Shown here one piece after another: positions 33,701 to 43,155 of a DNA stretch of 64,000 nucleotides (positions are counted from its first letter, which is position 1; each line of letters opens with the position of its first letter). The notes below the pieces were generated by a model. The model was not told the DNA's origin. It made no database searches and saw only the letters and a list, made by a program, of their open reading frames with translations. A program made the position numbers and the translations under genes. The stretch is from Meloidogyne chitwoodi (lineage: Eukaryota; Nematoda; Chromadorea; Rhabditida; Meloidogynidae), in the NCBI GenBank assembly GCA_015183035.1, contig JACZZP010000001.1:372001-436000 (forward strand), read 5' to 3'.

Positions 33701-35439
33701 GTAACTTATCTTTCGATTTTTCATTTTCATTTACTTATTTAAGTAGGCTTTTTGATCATTTTTATTTAATTTTTTGATCTTTTTTACCTTTTAAATAAGA
33801 TTTTAAGTTAATTTTATACAAAACTGTTTTGTATTTTTAAATATTTTCTTTTTTTTTAGAAAAATTTCTGTTTAAAATTTACAATGGCTCCACAACCAAA
33901 AACAGCAAAAGCAACTACCAAAACTGCTCCGGAGAGTAAAAAGCGTGCTGTGAAAGGAAAAGGTTTTTGTTTTTTATTGATTCAAAACTTTGTTTTTTAA
34001 GACCGCAAGGCTGTAGCATTAGCCTTAGAGGCCAAGAAGAAATTGGCTAAGGGAAAGTTTACTCTGCATAAAAAGAAAGTCCGTACTTCAGTCCATTTTT
34101 ATCGTCCGTCTACTTTGAAGCAACTTCGTTCTCCGCGTTATCCTCGTAAAGCTGTTCCCAAACGAAATAAACTTGATGCTTTTGCTGTTGTTAAACACCC
34201 TCTTACTACTGAATCGGCAATGAAGAAGATTGAGGTTTTTGTATTTTTTGGTAAAGGAATTGGTAGAGATAAAAATAATCAATTTAAGGATACAAACACT
34301 CTTGTGTTTATTGTAGATGTTCGTTCAAACAAACACCAAATTAAGAACGCGGTTAAGAAGCTTTACAATATTGACGTTTCCAAGGTTTATTTTATTTAAA
34401 TTTTTTTATGTTTATTCTCTTAAAATTAAGGTGAATACTCTTATTACTCCTCTACACACCAAAAAGGCCTATGTTCGTCTCGCGGCTGATTGTGACGCTT
34501 TAGATGTTGCCAACCGAATTGGGATTATTTGAGTTTTGTGTTATTTTTGGGATTGTCGGTATTTAACGTGTCCGGTAAATTCGACGGTGAACTATCTCGT
34601 TTTCTAACTATCTGATTATAGCTTTTCCATTTTTTTCAATACATCCCGGACATTGCAAAAAACACTTGTTTTAAGTTTGATTTTTAGAGTCTTTCAAATT
34701 TACTTAACTGTCGAATTTACATAGCACCGTATTTGTTGATAAAATATTAAATTGTTTTTTTTTTTGGAAATATTTTAAAAATTATTTAACAAGTTCAAGC
34801 AGTACAATAGATGAATATATGTCAACTACTTGTACTGCTTGAACTTGTTATTTACATACTTTTTGTTTGAAGTCCTGAGTGCAATACTCGCTTGATCTTT
34901 AATTAACCACCATGGTAAACCGCCAAATTCAAGTTCGGCACAGACATAGGGACCAATTCTAAGCAGCACATACAATTCATTGTGTTGTGCTATACGTAAA
35001 AATTCGACGAGGTCGCGGTCACCGCCAAAATTAAAACTAAAAAAAATGTGGAAATTTTAAATTAATTTCCCATTAAAAATTTCCTTTAGAAAATTTTACT
35101 TGGCAGGCTCTTCTTCATGAAAATTCCAAGGTACATATACTTGAACAGCATTAAGTCCGGCAGCTCTAACTTTGTATAATCTGTCGTGCCAAAGCCAGGG
35201 ATGAATTTGAAAAATAATAAAAAAATGTTTAAATTTTAAATAAATAAACTTATCCGAAAATAATGTATTTCCCCAGAAATATAACGAAAAGGCAATCCAT
35301 CCATTAAAAAAACGTTTGCTTCTTTGTCAATAGTAAAGCTTCTGGTCTTGCCAACATTTTTTGTTGTACTTAATTCTTGTAAATTTACTATAGTTGAATA
35401 CGAAATTATCAAAATAATTGAAGTCGAAAGAGAAAACAT
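27704..35439 (-). CDS. Beta-galactosidase, glycoside hydrolase family 35
   Basis: Twelve exons: 35250-35439, 35100-35205, 34830-35036, 30838-31034, 30593-30648, 30345-30553, 29892-30092, 29382-29622, 28739-28873, 28543-28691, 28267-28444 and 27704-28147 (which may itself be spliced near 27910). A signal peptide precedes [12 protein letters not shown]. Catalytic-domain signatures follow: [35 protein letters not shown], the acid/base glutamate in IENEYGS, the nucleophile glutamate in NSEFYTTW, and [10 protein letters not shown]. The C-terminal jelly-roll parts include [17 protein letters not shown] and TLFVPGAVM. The enzyme removes terminal beta-galactose and is probably lysosomal or secreted. 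The 3.8-kb intron 3 contains other genes. The exon 1/2 junction lacks an AG acceptor (sequence reads TTTTTCAAA), so that splice is either non-canonical or broken. The last exon is duplicated at 24.2 kb. Confidence 0.88.
28163..28236. repeat. GC-rich palindrome in GH35 last intron
   Basis: CATTTTGGTGCCGGACATTT on the left is mirrored by AAATGTCCGGCACCAAAATG on the right, with GTGCCGGACAC inside. The hairpin stem is unusually GC-rich for the locus and fills most of a 119-bp intron. Confidence 0.75.
28977..29365. repeat. Short tandem motifs in GH35 intron 8
   Basis: Positions 28977-29060 repeat GACATTTTGTAATTTT about five times. Positions 29130-29365 repeat GGTCAATTGTAGAGGTA-like units four or five times. 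The first motif reappears at 30738-30815 in another intron of the same gene. Confidence 0.7.
29648..29725. repeat. 18-bp tandem repeat TATTGGAGAGTGGGCGTY
   Basis: Four units of 18 bp plus a partial lie in GH35 intron 7, alternating TTGGAGAG and TTAGAGAG. The plus-strand ORF across it (LLESGR repeats) is an artefact of the repeat. Confidence 0.85.
31335..31511 (-). ncRNA. U2 spliceosomal snRNA-like sequence, 5' end divergent
   Basis: On the minus strand the sequence reads GGCTAAGATCAAAGTGTAGT then ATCTGTTC, the nearly universal U2 core with the branch-point recognition element GTAGTA. It continues to an Sm-site-like AATTTTTGG. It ends with CTTGC and ACCTCCGGGAACGGCGCA, matching stem-loop IV. 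The usual 5' start of U2 (stem-loop I, ATCGCTTCTTCGG) is absent; AATAAACTTTT precedes the core instead. It is therefore probably a 5'-truncated pseudogene or an unusual variant. It lies on the same strand as, and inside intron 3 of, the beta-galactosidase gene. Confidence 0.85.
31808..32195. mobile_element. Foldback element with CGTGTTTTGGCAATCTTGAA arms
   Basis: The left arm CGTGTTTTGGCAATCTTGAA (about 31814) with GCTGATTACGAA is mirrored on the right by TTCGTAATCAGC and TTCAAGATTGCCCGTGTTTT-like sequence (about 32178). A second internal inverted pair (AAAAATCACAGATTTT) is nearer the centre. It has no ORF and lies in GH35 intron 3. Confidence 0.75.
32225..32280 (-). pseudogene. F-box exon 1 relic
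   Basis: The minus strand starts ATGGAATATTTACC and encodes [16 protein letters not shown] before losing frame. It is clearly related to exon 1 of the gene at 2035-3559 (MEYLPAEIQLKILKHLNF). The sequence upstream (32281-32370) also resembles that gene's promoter side. Only the first ~16 codons remain. Confidence 0.75.
32672..33168. mobile_element. Foldback element, AGGGGGGAGTAAGCTC family, copy 3 (truncated)
   Basis: It shares TTGGCTGTTCTTTAGTATA, TAGGGGGGAGTAAGCTC, GTGATTACCGCGGCTGC and ACGCACGTACCAAAA with the other copies. The right arm stops at GGGGACCTGT, so about 130 bp of outer arm is missing. It lies in GH35 intron 3. Confidence 0.82.
33590..33883. promoter_or_regulatory. Pyrimidine-rich upstream region of RPL23A
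   Basis: The 290 bp before the RPL23A start are dominated by T and C runs (TTTCTTTTCTTACTTATATT, CTCTCTCTTTTCC). An AG preceded by a T tract at about 33859 could be a trans- or cis-splice acceptor of the 5' leader. Pyrimidine-rich leaders are usual for ribosomal protein genes; no specific factor site is recognised. Confidence 0.4.
33884..34532 (+). CDS. RPL23A: 60S ribosomal protein L23a (uL23)
   Basis: Four exons (33884-33962, 34002-34234, 34289-34384, 34431-34532) join to 169 residues. The basic N-terminal extension ([20 protein letters not shown]) is followed by the conserved uL23 core: [58 protein letters not shown] and [19 protein letters not shown]. uL23 sits at the peptide exit tunnel and binds 28S rRNA and SRP. 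The 54-nt intron 2 has no stop codon and length divisible by three, so retention would insert 18 residues without a frameshift. The gene lies wholly within intron 3 of the beta-galactosidase gene on the opposite strand. A housekeeping gene nested this way is noteworthy. Confidence 0.96.
34787..34850 (-). repeat. Perfect 21-bp hairpin at the GH35 exon 3 splice donor
   Basis: The arms are 34787-34807 and 34830-34850, perfect inverses, with a 22-nt loop. On the gene strand the 5' arm is the final 21 nt of exon 3 and the GT donor (34829-34828) is the first dinucleotide of the loop. The intron then repeats the exon end in inverse. Confidence 0.85.
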
Positions 35440-35514
35440 TAATTTTTATATTTTATTTAAGCCTTTTGAAAGAAAAAAAAATTTTTAGAAAATTTTTTAG
35501 AGAAAATAAAATAA

Positions 35515-35610
35515 AAAACCATCACCGGGACTCGAACTTTAACCCTTCTTTGCTCAAACACCTTTGCATGCAAAACCACTCACAACTTAACCACAAAGAA
35601 ACTATAGTCA
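35515..35610 (-). ncRNA. tRNA-like sequence upstream of GH35
   Basis: On the minus strand a possible A box (TGGTTAAGTTG) and a good B box (AGTTCGAGTCCC) are spaced as in a tRNA with a long variable arm. The ends ACTATAG and TGATGGT pair at about six of seven positions. The anticodon arm (around TTTTGCATGCAAAG) does not form a normal 5-bp stem with T33. It could be a decayed Ser/Leu-type tRNA or a tRNA-derived repeat. It lies about 75 bp upstream of the GH35 start codon. Confidence 0.4.
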
Positions 35611-37397
35611 AACAAGTTTATTATTGTTTAGGAAAAAAGTTTTTTTTTTATTAAAAATGTATAAAAACAATTAATTGATTAATTAAATATTTAGAACAAT
35701 TAATATTTAATGAAAACTAGACGTGTTCGCCAATAAAAATAAAACATTTTTCTTTTCTCTTTTTATTTAAAATCTGCAATTATATAAAAGAGAAAAGGAA
35801 AATAAATTAATTAATCTTTTTTGCTTCTCATTTTTAAATTTTTCTTATCTTTTTTCCTCTTTTCTTTGCTTTTCTCTTTGTTTTTATAAATTCATCATCT
35901 CTTTTCTTCATTTTTCTTCATTTTATTTTAGTTATATTCTCTTCGGGGACGTTTAAATTAGAGATTTTTAAACTTCGAATTTTTTGAATTTTTAAACTTT
36001 CGAATTTTTTGAAATTTTTCGAAATTTTCGAATTTTTTTCGAATTTTTTTCGACTTTACTGTTTCGACATTTCGAACTTCAACATTTCTTTTAAATTTTT
36101 TTAGTTTCGAAAAATCTAATTGCTTGACAAATGTGTTTAAAACACAAAAGATACGGTAAAAGAAGCGAAAGAGAATTGTTGCTTTTCTCAGACTCAAACA
36201 GCCCTTCCCACCAATACTTTAATAAATCTTGCATTAATTAATGTTTATCTTTTTATAAATTTTTTTAATTATTTTTTATTATTTTTATTCATTTTTAATA
36301 ATTAAAATAATGATAAAAATAAATAAATAAATTTCTATTTTTTGATAAAAATTTTTTTTCATGGAAAAATGCTATTTTTAATTAGCAAAAATAAAAATAA
36401 TAAAAAAATAAAATTATTATAGAACAAATTAAATTAAATTAAAATAAATAAATTGGAAAAATAATTATTTAAATTATTAAAATATTATTAAAATAAAAAA
36501 TGAGACTCAAGTGGCGAAGAGCGTCTATTAGAGAGACTTTAATTTTTAAAATTCTTAAAATTGTTTTTCAATATTTCCTTTTTCTAAAAATATTTTTAAA
36601 TACTTTCCCACGATTTTATTTTTTTAAATTTTTTTTTAAATTTTACCGGCTATAAAACTAACAGTGTGGCGCACTCATTTCTTGGATATTTAAATAAATA
36701 AAAATTTTTTTTCTCAGAATTTAATAATAATTTAATTTTTTAATTAAAATATAATTTTTTTAAGTTAAAAAAAAACAAAAGAAAAAAAAAAAAAAATAAT
36801 TTTAATTTACCCAGTTCCACCCATTTGGGGAGGCTAAAAATTTCTTTTTTTAAAGGAATTCAGAAGGTAAAAAATATTTGAGATTATAAAAAATTAAAGA
36901 ACATTTTCCTTACGCTTGACTCTCGTTATAAGGACATTTGGATATATTCTGATGGAAAATGCCCTCAGGGCATTTTCCTTAAAATGTCCTTATAATTGGA
37001 GTTTTTTGATCGGATAAAATATCAATTTAAGGACCAGTACCTTTGGATGTATTTATCTTGGGCCGGTCTCTTTCAGTGTCCTTATAAATGGAGTTTTTTA
37101 ATTAAATAGAAAATGCCCTCAGGGCATTTCCCTTGAGTGTCCCTATAAGCAAATTTAAATAATTTTAGAAATTAAAATTAAAAAATATTTTTCAATCGCT
37201 AATCAAAAATCAATTAAAAAAAAATTCATTAAATTATTAAAATTAAATAATTAATATTAAAAAAATAAAAATTAGTGCACACATTTTAGCAGGTGAAAAT
37301 TAATTAAATTAAATAGTCTAAAAATTAAAAAATTAAAAAAAAATTAATTAAATTTTTTTTTAATTTTTTCAGTCAAAATATAGTCTTTCAGACTTTA
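35611..37397. other. AT-rich intergenic region with palindromic motifs
   Basis: No gene is seen. Positions 35965-36060 are TTCGAA-rich low complexity. Positions 36900-37150 contain TCGTTATAAGGACATT-type repeats and two copies of an AAATGCCCTCAGGGCATTT palindrome (about 36958-36978 and 37111-37130). Confidence 0.55.
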
Positions 37398-38823
37398 ATG
37401 ACAGATAATGATGATTTAAATTTTTTTTTATTAATTGCAATTTGTGGTTATGCTTTTACTATTATTCTCTCCTTTTTAAGTATTATTTTTATTTTAATTT
37501 TGATTTATCCGCTTTATAAATTTTCAAAAGAAAGAACTGCACTTTTTATTCTTTTTAGCAAGGTAAATATTTATTTAAAAAAATTTACTCTATTTTTTAA
37601 CATTGTGGTCAGTTGAGTACCAAAAAACATAATTCTTATTTTAACCATAACTTTGTTCAAACTTAACTTATTGAGTTGATTTTGGTCTCATTCGAAAGAG
37701 CTCGAAGAGCTCTTTCGAATGAGCTATCATTTGTATTTTTATTTAATTCATATCTAGGAAAAAAATGCAAAAGAAAATAAAGGTACTCAACTAAAGTCTG
37801 GGGGTGTAAATACAAAAAATATTGTAAAATAATTTTTTAATTTAGGCTTTTGCCAACATAATTTATCAATTAATATTTATTTCATATAATATTGAGCAAT
37901 TTCTACTTGCTAATAATATTAAATTAATATATAATGTCCAGTATATATTAAATATGTTTAATACTGCTCTAGTGTTTCATATAATTGGATTAGCATTAAA
38001 TCGGTTATATGCAGTTTTCTTTCCTCTGAGCTATAAGAAAACTTGGAAAATAAGGTTATTTTAATTTAATAATATTTGAAAAAAGTTGTTGAATTATTTT
38101 TTTAATTTTTTAAAAAATAATTTTTTTTTTAAATATTTACAGTAGATTAAAATACTTTATTCTCTCTATTTGGCTTTTGAGCTTTTTGTACAACATTGGG
38201 TATTATTTCTTAATTAATTATGAAATTTACAAGTGTGTCAGGTTTAAAATTTAATTTAAAATATTTATTAACTTTTCGAAATTTTTAAAAGCAGCCGATT
38301 ATTTTTTAATCTGTTGATACAAGATTTGCCTATAACTGTGGCAATATGTTTATGTTTACCAATATATTTGGCTATAATTGCTAAATTTGTTCATGAATAT
38401 AGTAAATATTTTAAAATAAAATTTAATAATTAAAAAATTAATTTTAAAGAAAATAAAAACAAAAATTCAACTGATAATACACTTAATGAACGCATCCGAA
38501 TGATGTTTGTTTGTTTAATTGGTCTACTTCCTTGCCTTTTATATATTGGTTTAAATGATGTTTATTCTAATGAAAATATGAATGATTTAATTATTATGTT
38601 TGTTGTCTTAATTTTAAGAAGTTTAAGTTATACAATACTTCAATGTTCGGAAGAAATTGTTTTGTTGGCAATTTCAAAAGAATTTCGTAAAATGGTCAAA
38701 AGTCAGTTTTTTAAAAACAATCAAGTTAATCCAACAACAATTAATATTATGTCACAAGCAATTATGGTTAAACCATATAAAAAACATCAAAACAAAAATA
38801 TAACAGAAACATTACGGAAATAA
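37398..38823 (+). CDS. Serpentine chemoreceptor-type GPCR, copy 1
   Basis: Five exons (37398-37562, 37846-38054, 38143-38241, 38292-38401, 38450-38823) in phase give about 318 residues. The hydrophobic profile fits seven transmembrane helices: TM1 AFTIILSFLSIIFILILIYP, TM2/3 around FHIIGLALNRLYAVFFP (a DRY-like position occupied by LNRLYA), TM4 FILSIWLLSFLYNIGYYF, TM5 LPITVAICLCLPIYLAIIA, TM6 MMFVCLIGLLPCLLYIG and TM7 ending SKEFRKM. It resembles nematode serpentine receptor classes (Srx/Srt type), but the class is not certain. The tail ends in KPYKKHQNK. It is a tandem duplicate of the next gene, and the first intron contains a GTTGAGTACC foldback element. Confidence 0.85.
37611..37793. mobile_element. 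Foldback element with AGTTGAGTACC termini in GPCR intron 1
   Basis: The termini AGTTGAGTACC and GGTACTCAACT are exact inverses. The centre is a near-perfect hairpin CATTCGAAAGAGCT / AGCTCTTTCGAATG. The sister GPCR gene lacks the insertion, so it postdates their duplication. Confidence 0.78.
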
Positions 38824-39250
38824 AAACACAAAACAGATAAAACATAATTAATATTAATAAAATAGAAAGATCAATAAAACAAAACACAAAACAACATAGC
38901 ACAAAAGAGACAAAAAATAACAAACATTAGAATAAACTTCAAGACAAACATTAAAATGAACAAATGAGTAAAAATATAGCATACATTATCACAAACTTCA
39001 AAACAAAACAAACAAAACATCAAAACAAAACATCAAACAAAATTAAAACAAACAAAATAATAAAACAAAACATCAATAAAAACAAAACTTGAAATAAAAC
39101 AAAACATGAAACAAAACATCAAACAAAATTAAAAACAAAACAAACAAAACATGAAATAAAATAAAACAAAACAAAAACAAACAAAATATTTAACAAAATC
39201 AAAAACAAACATCAAAAATATCCGTCTGAAGAATTTATAGAGACAAAAAC
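38824..39250 (+). repeat. A/C-only array (AACAAAACATCAA) downstream of GPCR copy 1
   Basis: About 400 bp of plus strand is almost free of G and poor in T, made of AACAAAAC and ATCAAAAC units. A shorter relative follows copy 2 at 41045-41220, so the array was present in the ancestral unit and expanded here. Confidence 0.75.
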
Positions 39251-39812
39251 ATTCTGCTAAAACAATAAGATAATCATAACATTTAAACATAAAAACATCA
39301 ACTAAAGTTATTTAAACATTTAAATGATTTGGTGTTTCAAAACATTTAAAAATAAAATTTAAAAACATTTAAATGTTTATTATTAAATAAATTCTTTTTA
39401 TTCTATGTTTGTAGTAACAAATAGTAAAACATTTCATTAGGATTAGCTATAGAAAGATGTGAGTATATTGAGCGTTTATTCTTAAAATTCGCTTTTCAAT
39501 ATTTTCTTTTTTGTTTTTTAATATTTTAAATATTTTCCTACAATTTTATATTTATTTTTCTATTTTAATGGCTATAAACTAACAGGGTGGCATTTATTTT
39601 TTGTGCTTTAAAAAAAATTATTTTTTTCTTAGAATTTAATAATATTTTGAGCTTTCAATTAAAATACAATTTTTAAATTTAAAAACGGATAAAATAAAAT
39701 AATATATTTATAAAGCATTTCCAAATAATTATTTTCAAAACTTATTTTTCAAATACAAAATACCTAATTAATTTAAATTTTAAGCCAAAAAATTGTCTTT
39801 CACCCTTAAAAA

Positions 39813-41051
39813 ATGACAGATACAATAGACAATAATCTTTTATTGGTATTAGAACTTTTTAATTATATGCTTAGAATTTTCTTCTGTATTTTCTGTATTA
39901 TTTTAATTTTAATTTTGATTTATCCGCTTTATAAATTTTCAAAGGAAAGAACTGCACTTTTTATTCTTTTTAGCAAGGTAAAATTTATTTATTTTTATAC
40001 CTAGGGGTGTAAATAAATAAAATAATTATTGGTTAATTGAAAATTAGTGTGTTAAAAATATTTAAAAATAAATTAATTTATTTTTAGACTTTTGCCAACA
40101 TAATTTATCAATTAATATTTATTTCATATAATATCAAGCAATATTATCAAATTAATATTACATTATTTAATATTGATATTCTTTTTTCTATATTAACTAT
40201 AATGAATACTGCTCTAGTGTTTCATATAATTGGATTAGCATTGAATCGGTTTCATGCAGTTTTCTTTCCTTTGAGTTATTTGAAAACTTGGAAAATAAGG
40301 TTATTTATTTTAATAATATTTAGAATAAGGTTTTGAAACATTTTTTAAAAATTTTCCAAAAATAAAAATAATTTTTTCCAAAAATTTAAGCAAAATAAAA
40401 TACTTTATTCTCTCTATTTGGCTTTTGAGCTTTTTGTACAGCATTGGAAATTATTTTACTGATGAAATTTACAATTATGTCAGGTTTAAAATGTCATAAA
40501 AATATTTATTAACTTTTCGAAATTTTTAAAAGCAGCCCATTATTTTTTAATCTGTTGATACATGATTTGCCTATAACTGTGGCAATATGTTTATGTTTAC
40601 CAATATATTTGGCGATAATTGCTAAATTTGTTTATGAATATAGTAATTAAAAATAAAATAATTTTAAAATAATTTTAAAGAAAACAAAAACAAAAATTCA
40701 ACTGATAATACACTTAATGAACGCATCCGAATGATGTTTGTTTGTTTAATTGGTCTACTTCCTTGCCTTTTATATATTGGTTTAAATGATGTTTATTCTA
40801 ATGAAAATATGAATGATTTAATTACTTTATTTGTTTTTACAATTTTAAGAAGTTTAAGTTATACAATACTTCAATGTTCGGAAGAAATTGTTTTGTTGGC
40901 AATTTCAAAAGAATTTCGTAAAATGGTCAAAAGTCAGTTTTTTAAAAACAATCAGATTAATCCAACAATTAATATTATATCACAAGCAATTATGGTTAAA
41001 CCATATAAAAAACATCAAAACAAAAATATAACAGAAACATTACGGCAATGA
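39813..41051 (+). CDS. Serpentine chemoreceptor-type GPCR, copy 2
   Basis: Five exons (39813-39977, 40088-40299, 40391-40483, 40533-40642, 40681-41051) mirror copy 1 in size and phase, about 316 residues. Exons 4 and 5 are nearly identical to copy 1 (LPITVAICLCLPIYLAIIAK, RIRMMFVCLIGLLPCLLYIG). Exon 1 and the first half of exon 2 (loop between helices) are much more diverged, for example YNIKQYYQINITLFNIDI against YNIEQFLLANNIKLIYNV. Faster change in the outer part of TM1-TM3 fits ligand-driven divergence or local gene conversion of the 3' half. Confidence 0.85.
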
Positions 41052-41817
41052 AAACATCAAAACAAACATTAACGTAAAAGGGAAAAACAAAATTAATCTC
41101 AAACATCAAATAAACATTAAATCAAAAATCGCACCACAAATATCAAAACACAAACAAAACATCAACAAAAAATAAAAACTAACATCAAAACAAAAACAAA
41201 CATTATCATAAAGAATTGTCTAAAAATATTTAAAACAGAAACATTCTACTAAAACAATCTTTAAGATAATAAAAACATTTTAAACATAAGAACACTACAA
41301 AACATTAAATACCAATGAATTGATTTAAACTTTTAAATTATTTATAGATTTCGCAAAACATTTAAAAAATAAAATTAAAAACATTTAAGTTTTTTATTGT
41401 AAAATATATTCTTTTTATTGTTTGTAGGATACTTAGAAAAACATTAACAAACAAACACGCTATAACGAATGTTTTTAATTATGTTTTATAAAACAACCAA
41501 ACACTCAATCATCTCTTTTGAGTGCCATTAACTCTCAAACTGCTTTATTAAAAAGGAATATTTGACTGTCTGCTGTCTTTCATTTTTAACCATTCTATTT
41601 CTAATTATCTTAATTTTTTACTGATTCACAAAAGCAATTTTAATTGAATATTCGTCAAATAATTTAATTCTTCTGTGTTTTTTGTTTAATTTAATATTTA
41701 AGTACTTTTTTTACTTTATGAAACCTATTTAATCGTTTTAATATTGATATTTTTAATTCTATATTTTTAGCATTTTTTAAAAATAATTTAGAGAAGCTTA
41801 ATATTTATTTTAAAAAT

Positions 41818-43007
41818 ATGAAAAATTTATCTTCCTACGAACAAATTGATATTTTAAAATTTGTCAATTTTGATCAATTATTTTCTGTTCAACAAACCAA
41901 TTATTATTTTAATTTATTAATTGAACAAAATAAATGGATATTGGCTTTAAAAGAATTATATAGGATTTCATTAGTATTATTTAAATTTTTTAAAAGCATA
42001 TATTTTCTTTTAGCGTGAATCTAAAGCGTATTCACTCGGAATGATTGATCCAATATCTAACATTGTAAATTATCCATTAAATGACCAACTATTAAAAAAG
42101 GTAATAAAGAAATTAATATTAATTACAAAATTAATTTATTTTTTTTAGTGGCAATCTGCATTAGTTAGACAAATTCCTTTATGTTTATTTAAGTATGACT
42201 CTCGCTGTTCCAAATACTGTTATTTTTATTTACAGGATTTAAATAGAGGTTTATATTAATTAAAATATTTAAATCTATTCAATTATTCAGAAATTGTTTT
42301 CGAGTTGAAATTACCTTTATATCCAAAAAATATTGAAGAAATGCAAATTATTTATTTTTGTTTAGAACAATTATCTTTCTGTTCTTTTGAAAGTGCTGAG
42401 TTTTTTAATGCTATAATTAATCAAGAAATGATTAATTTGCTTTTTGAAAACAACAAAAATATTAAATTTTATTTGAAAATAAGAAATTTTGCTACAAATT
42501 TTCACAATTCAATCTATAAAAATCAATTTGAATTTATATTAAATAATTTGGTTATTACAAATTTTATTAAGTTAAATTTTCGTGATCTGTACGTAGAGGA
42601 ACAATATAATTTTTTATTGAAATTGCTATTAAATTCAGGCAAAAATATTTCTTGCGTTTTTGTTAATGATTTTACTGATATTTCAAAATTATATAATTCA
42701 ATTATAAAAGTAAGCATATTTATAATTAATTAATTTATATATTTTAAAAATTAAAATTTAGCATATTAAAACGTCAAAAGATTGTTCAGAAATAGTGTCT
42801 AATATAAAATTTTGTGGAATTGATATGTTTAAATTAAAAATGAAAATCAAAGCTGATAAAATTAAAATGGATGATAATCAACAAAAAATTGGTTTATGTG
42901 AATTTAAAAATGATTATAATCCTAAAATAAAATTTTTGGCTGAATTTTATTATCTTACACCTGAAGATGAGATGATTTTTAAATTTGATATTAAAAGAAT
43001 TAAATAA
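41818..43007 (+). CDS. F-box-like family protein, array copy A
   Basis: Exons 41818-41973, 42014-42100, 42149-42248, 42291-42709 and 42762-43007 join in phase to about 335 residues. Exon 1 (MKNLSSYEQIDILKFVNFDQ then LFSVQQTNYYFNLL) is an F-box-like segment. Exon 3 begins WQSALVRQIPLCLF. Exon 4 carries YPKNIEEMQI, NQEMINLLFENN and FLLKLLLNSGKNIS. The last exon contains KIGLCEFKNDYNPKIKFLAE and ends FDIKRIK. It is presumed to be a substrate adaptor of an SCF-type ubiquitin ligase by family analogy only. It is the first of a head-to-tail array with intergenic spacers of about 150 bp. Confidence 0.8.
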
Positions 43008-43155
43008 GAATAAATTGTTTTTTGACTTTTTTGTTGATTAAATTTATTTTAAATTATGTTAAATTTTTATAAATTATTTATTTTTTTATAATTATTTTTC
43101 TCATTGTTCTTAAATTTTAATTAATTCTTAAATTAATTATTTTTTAGATAAAAAT

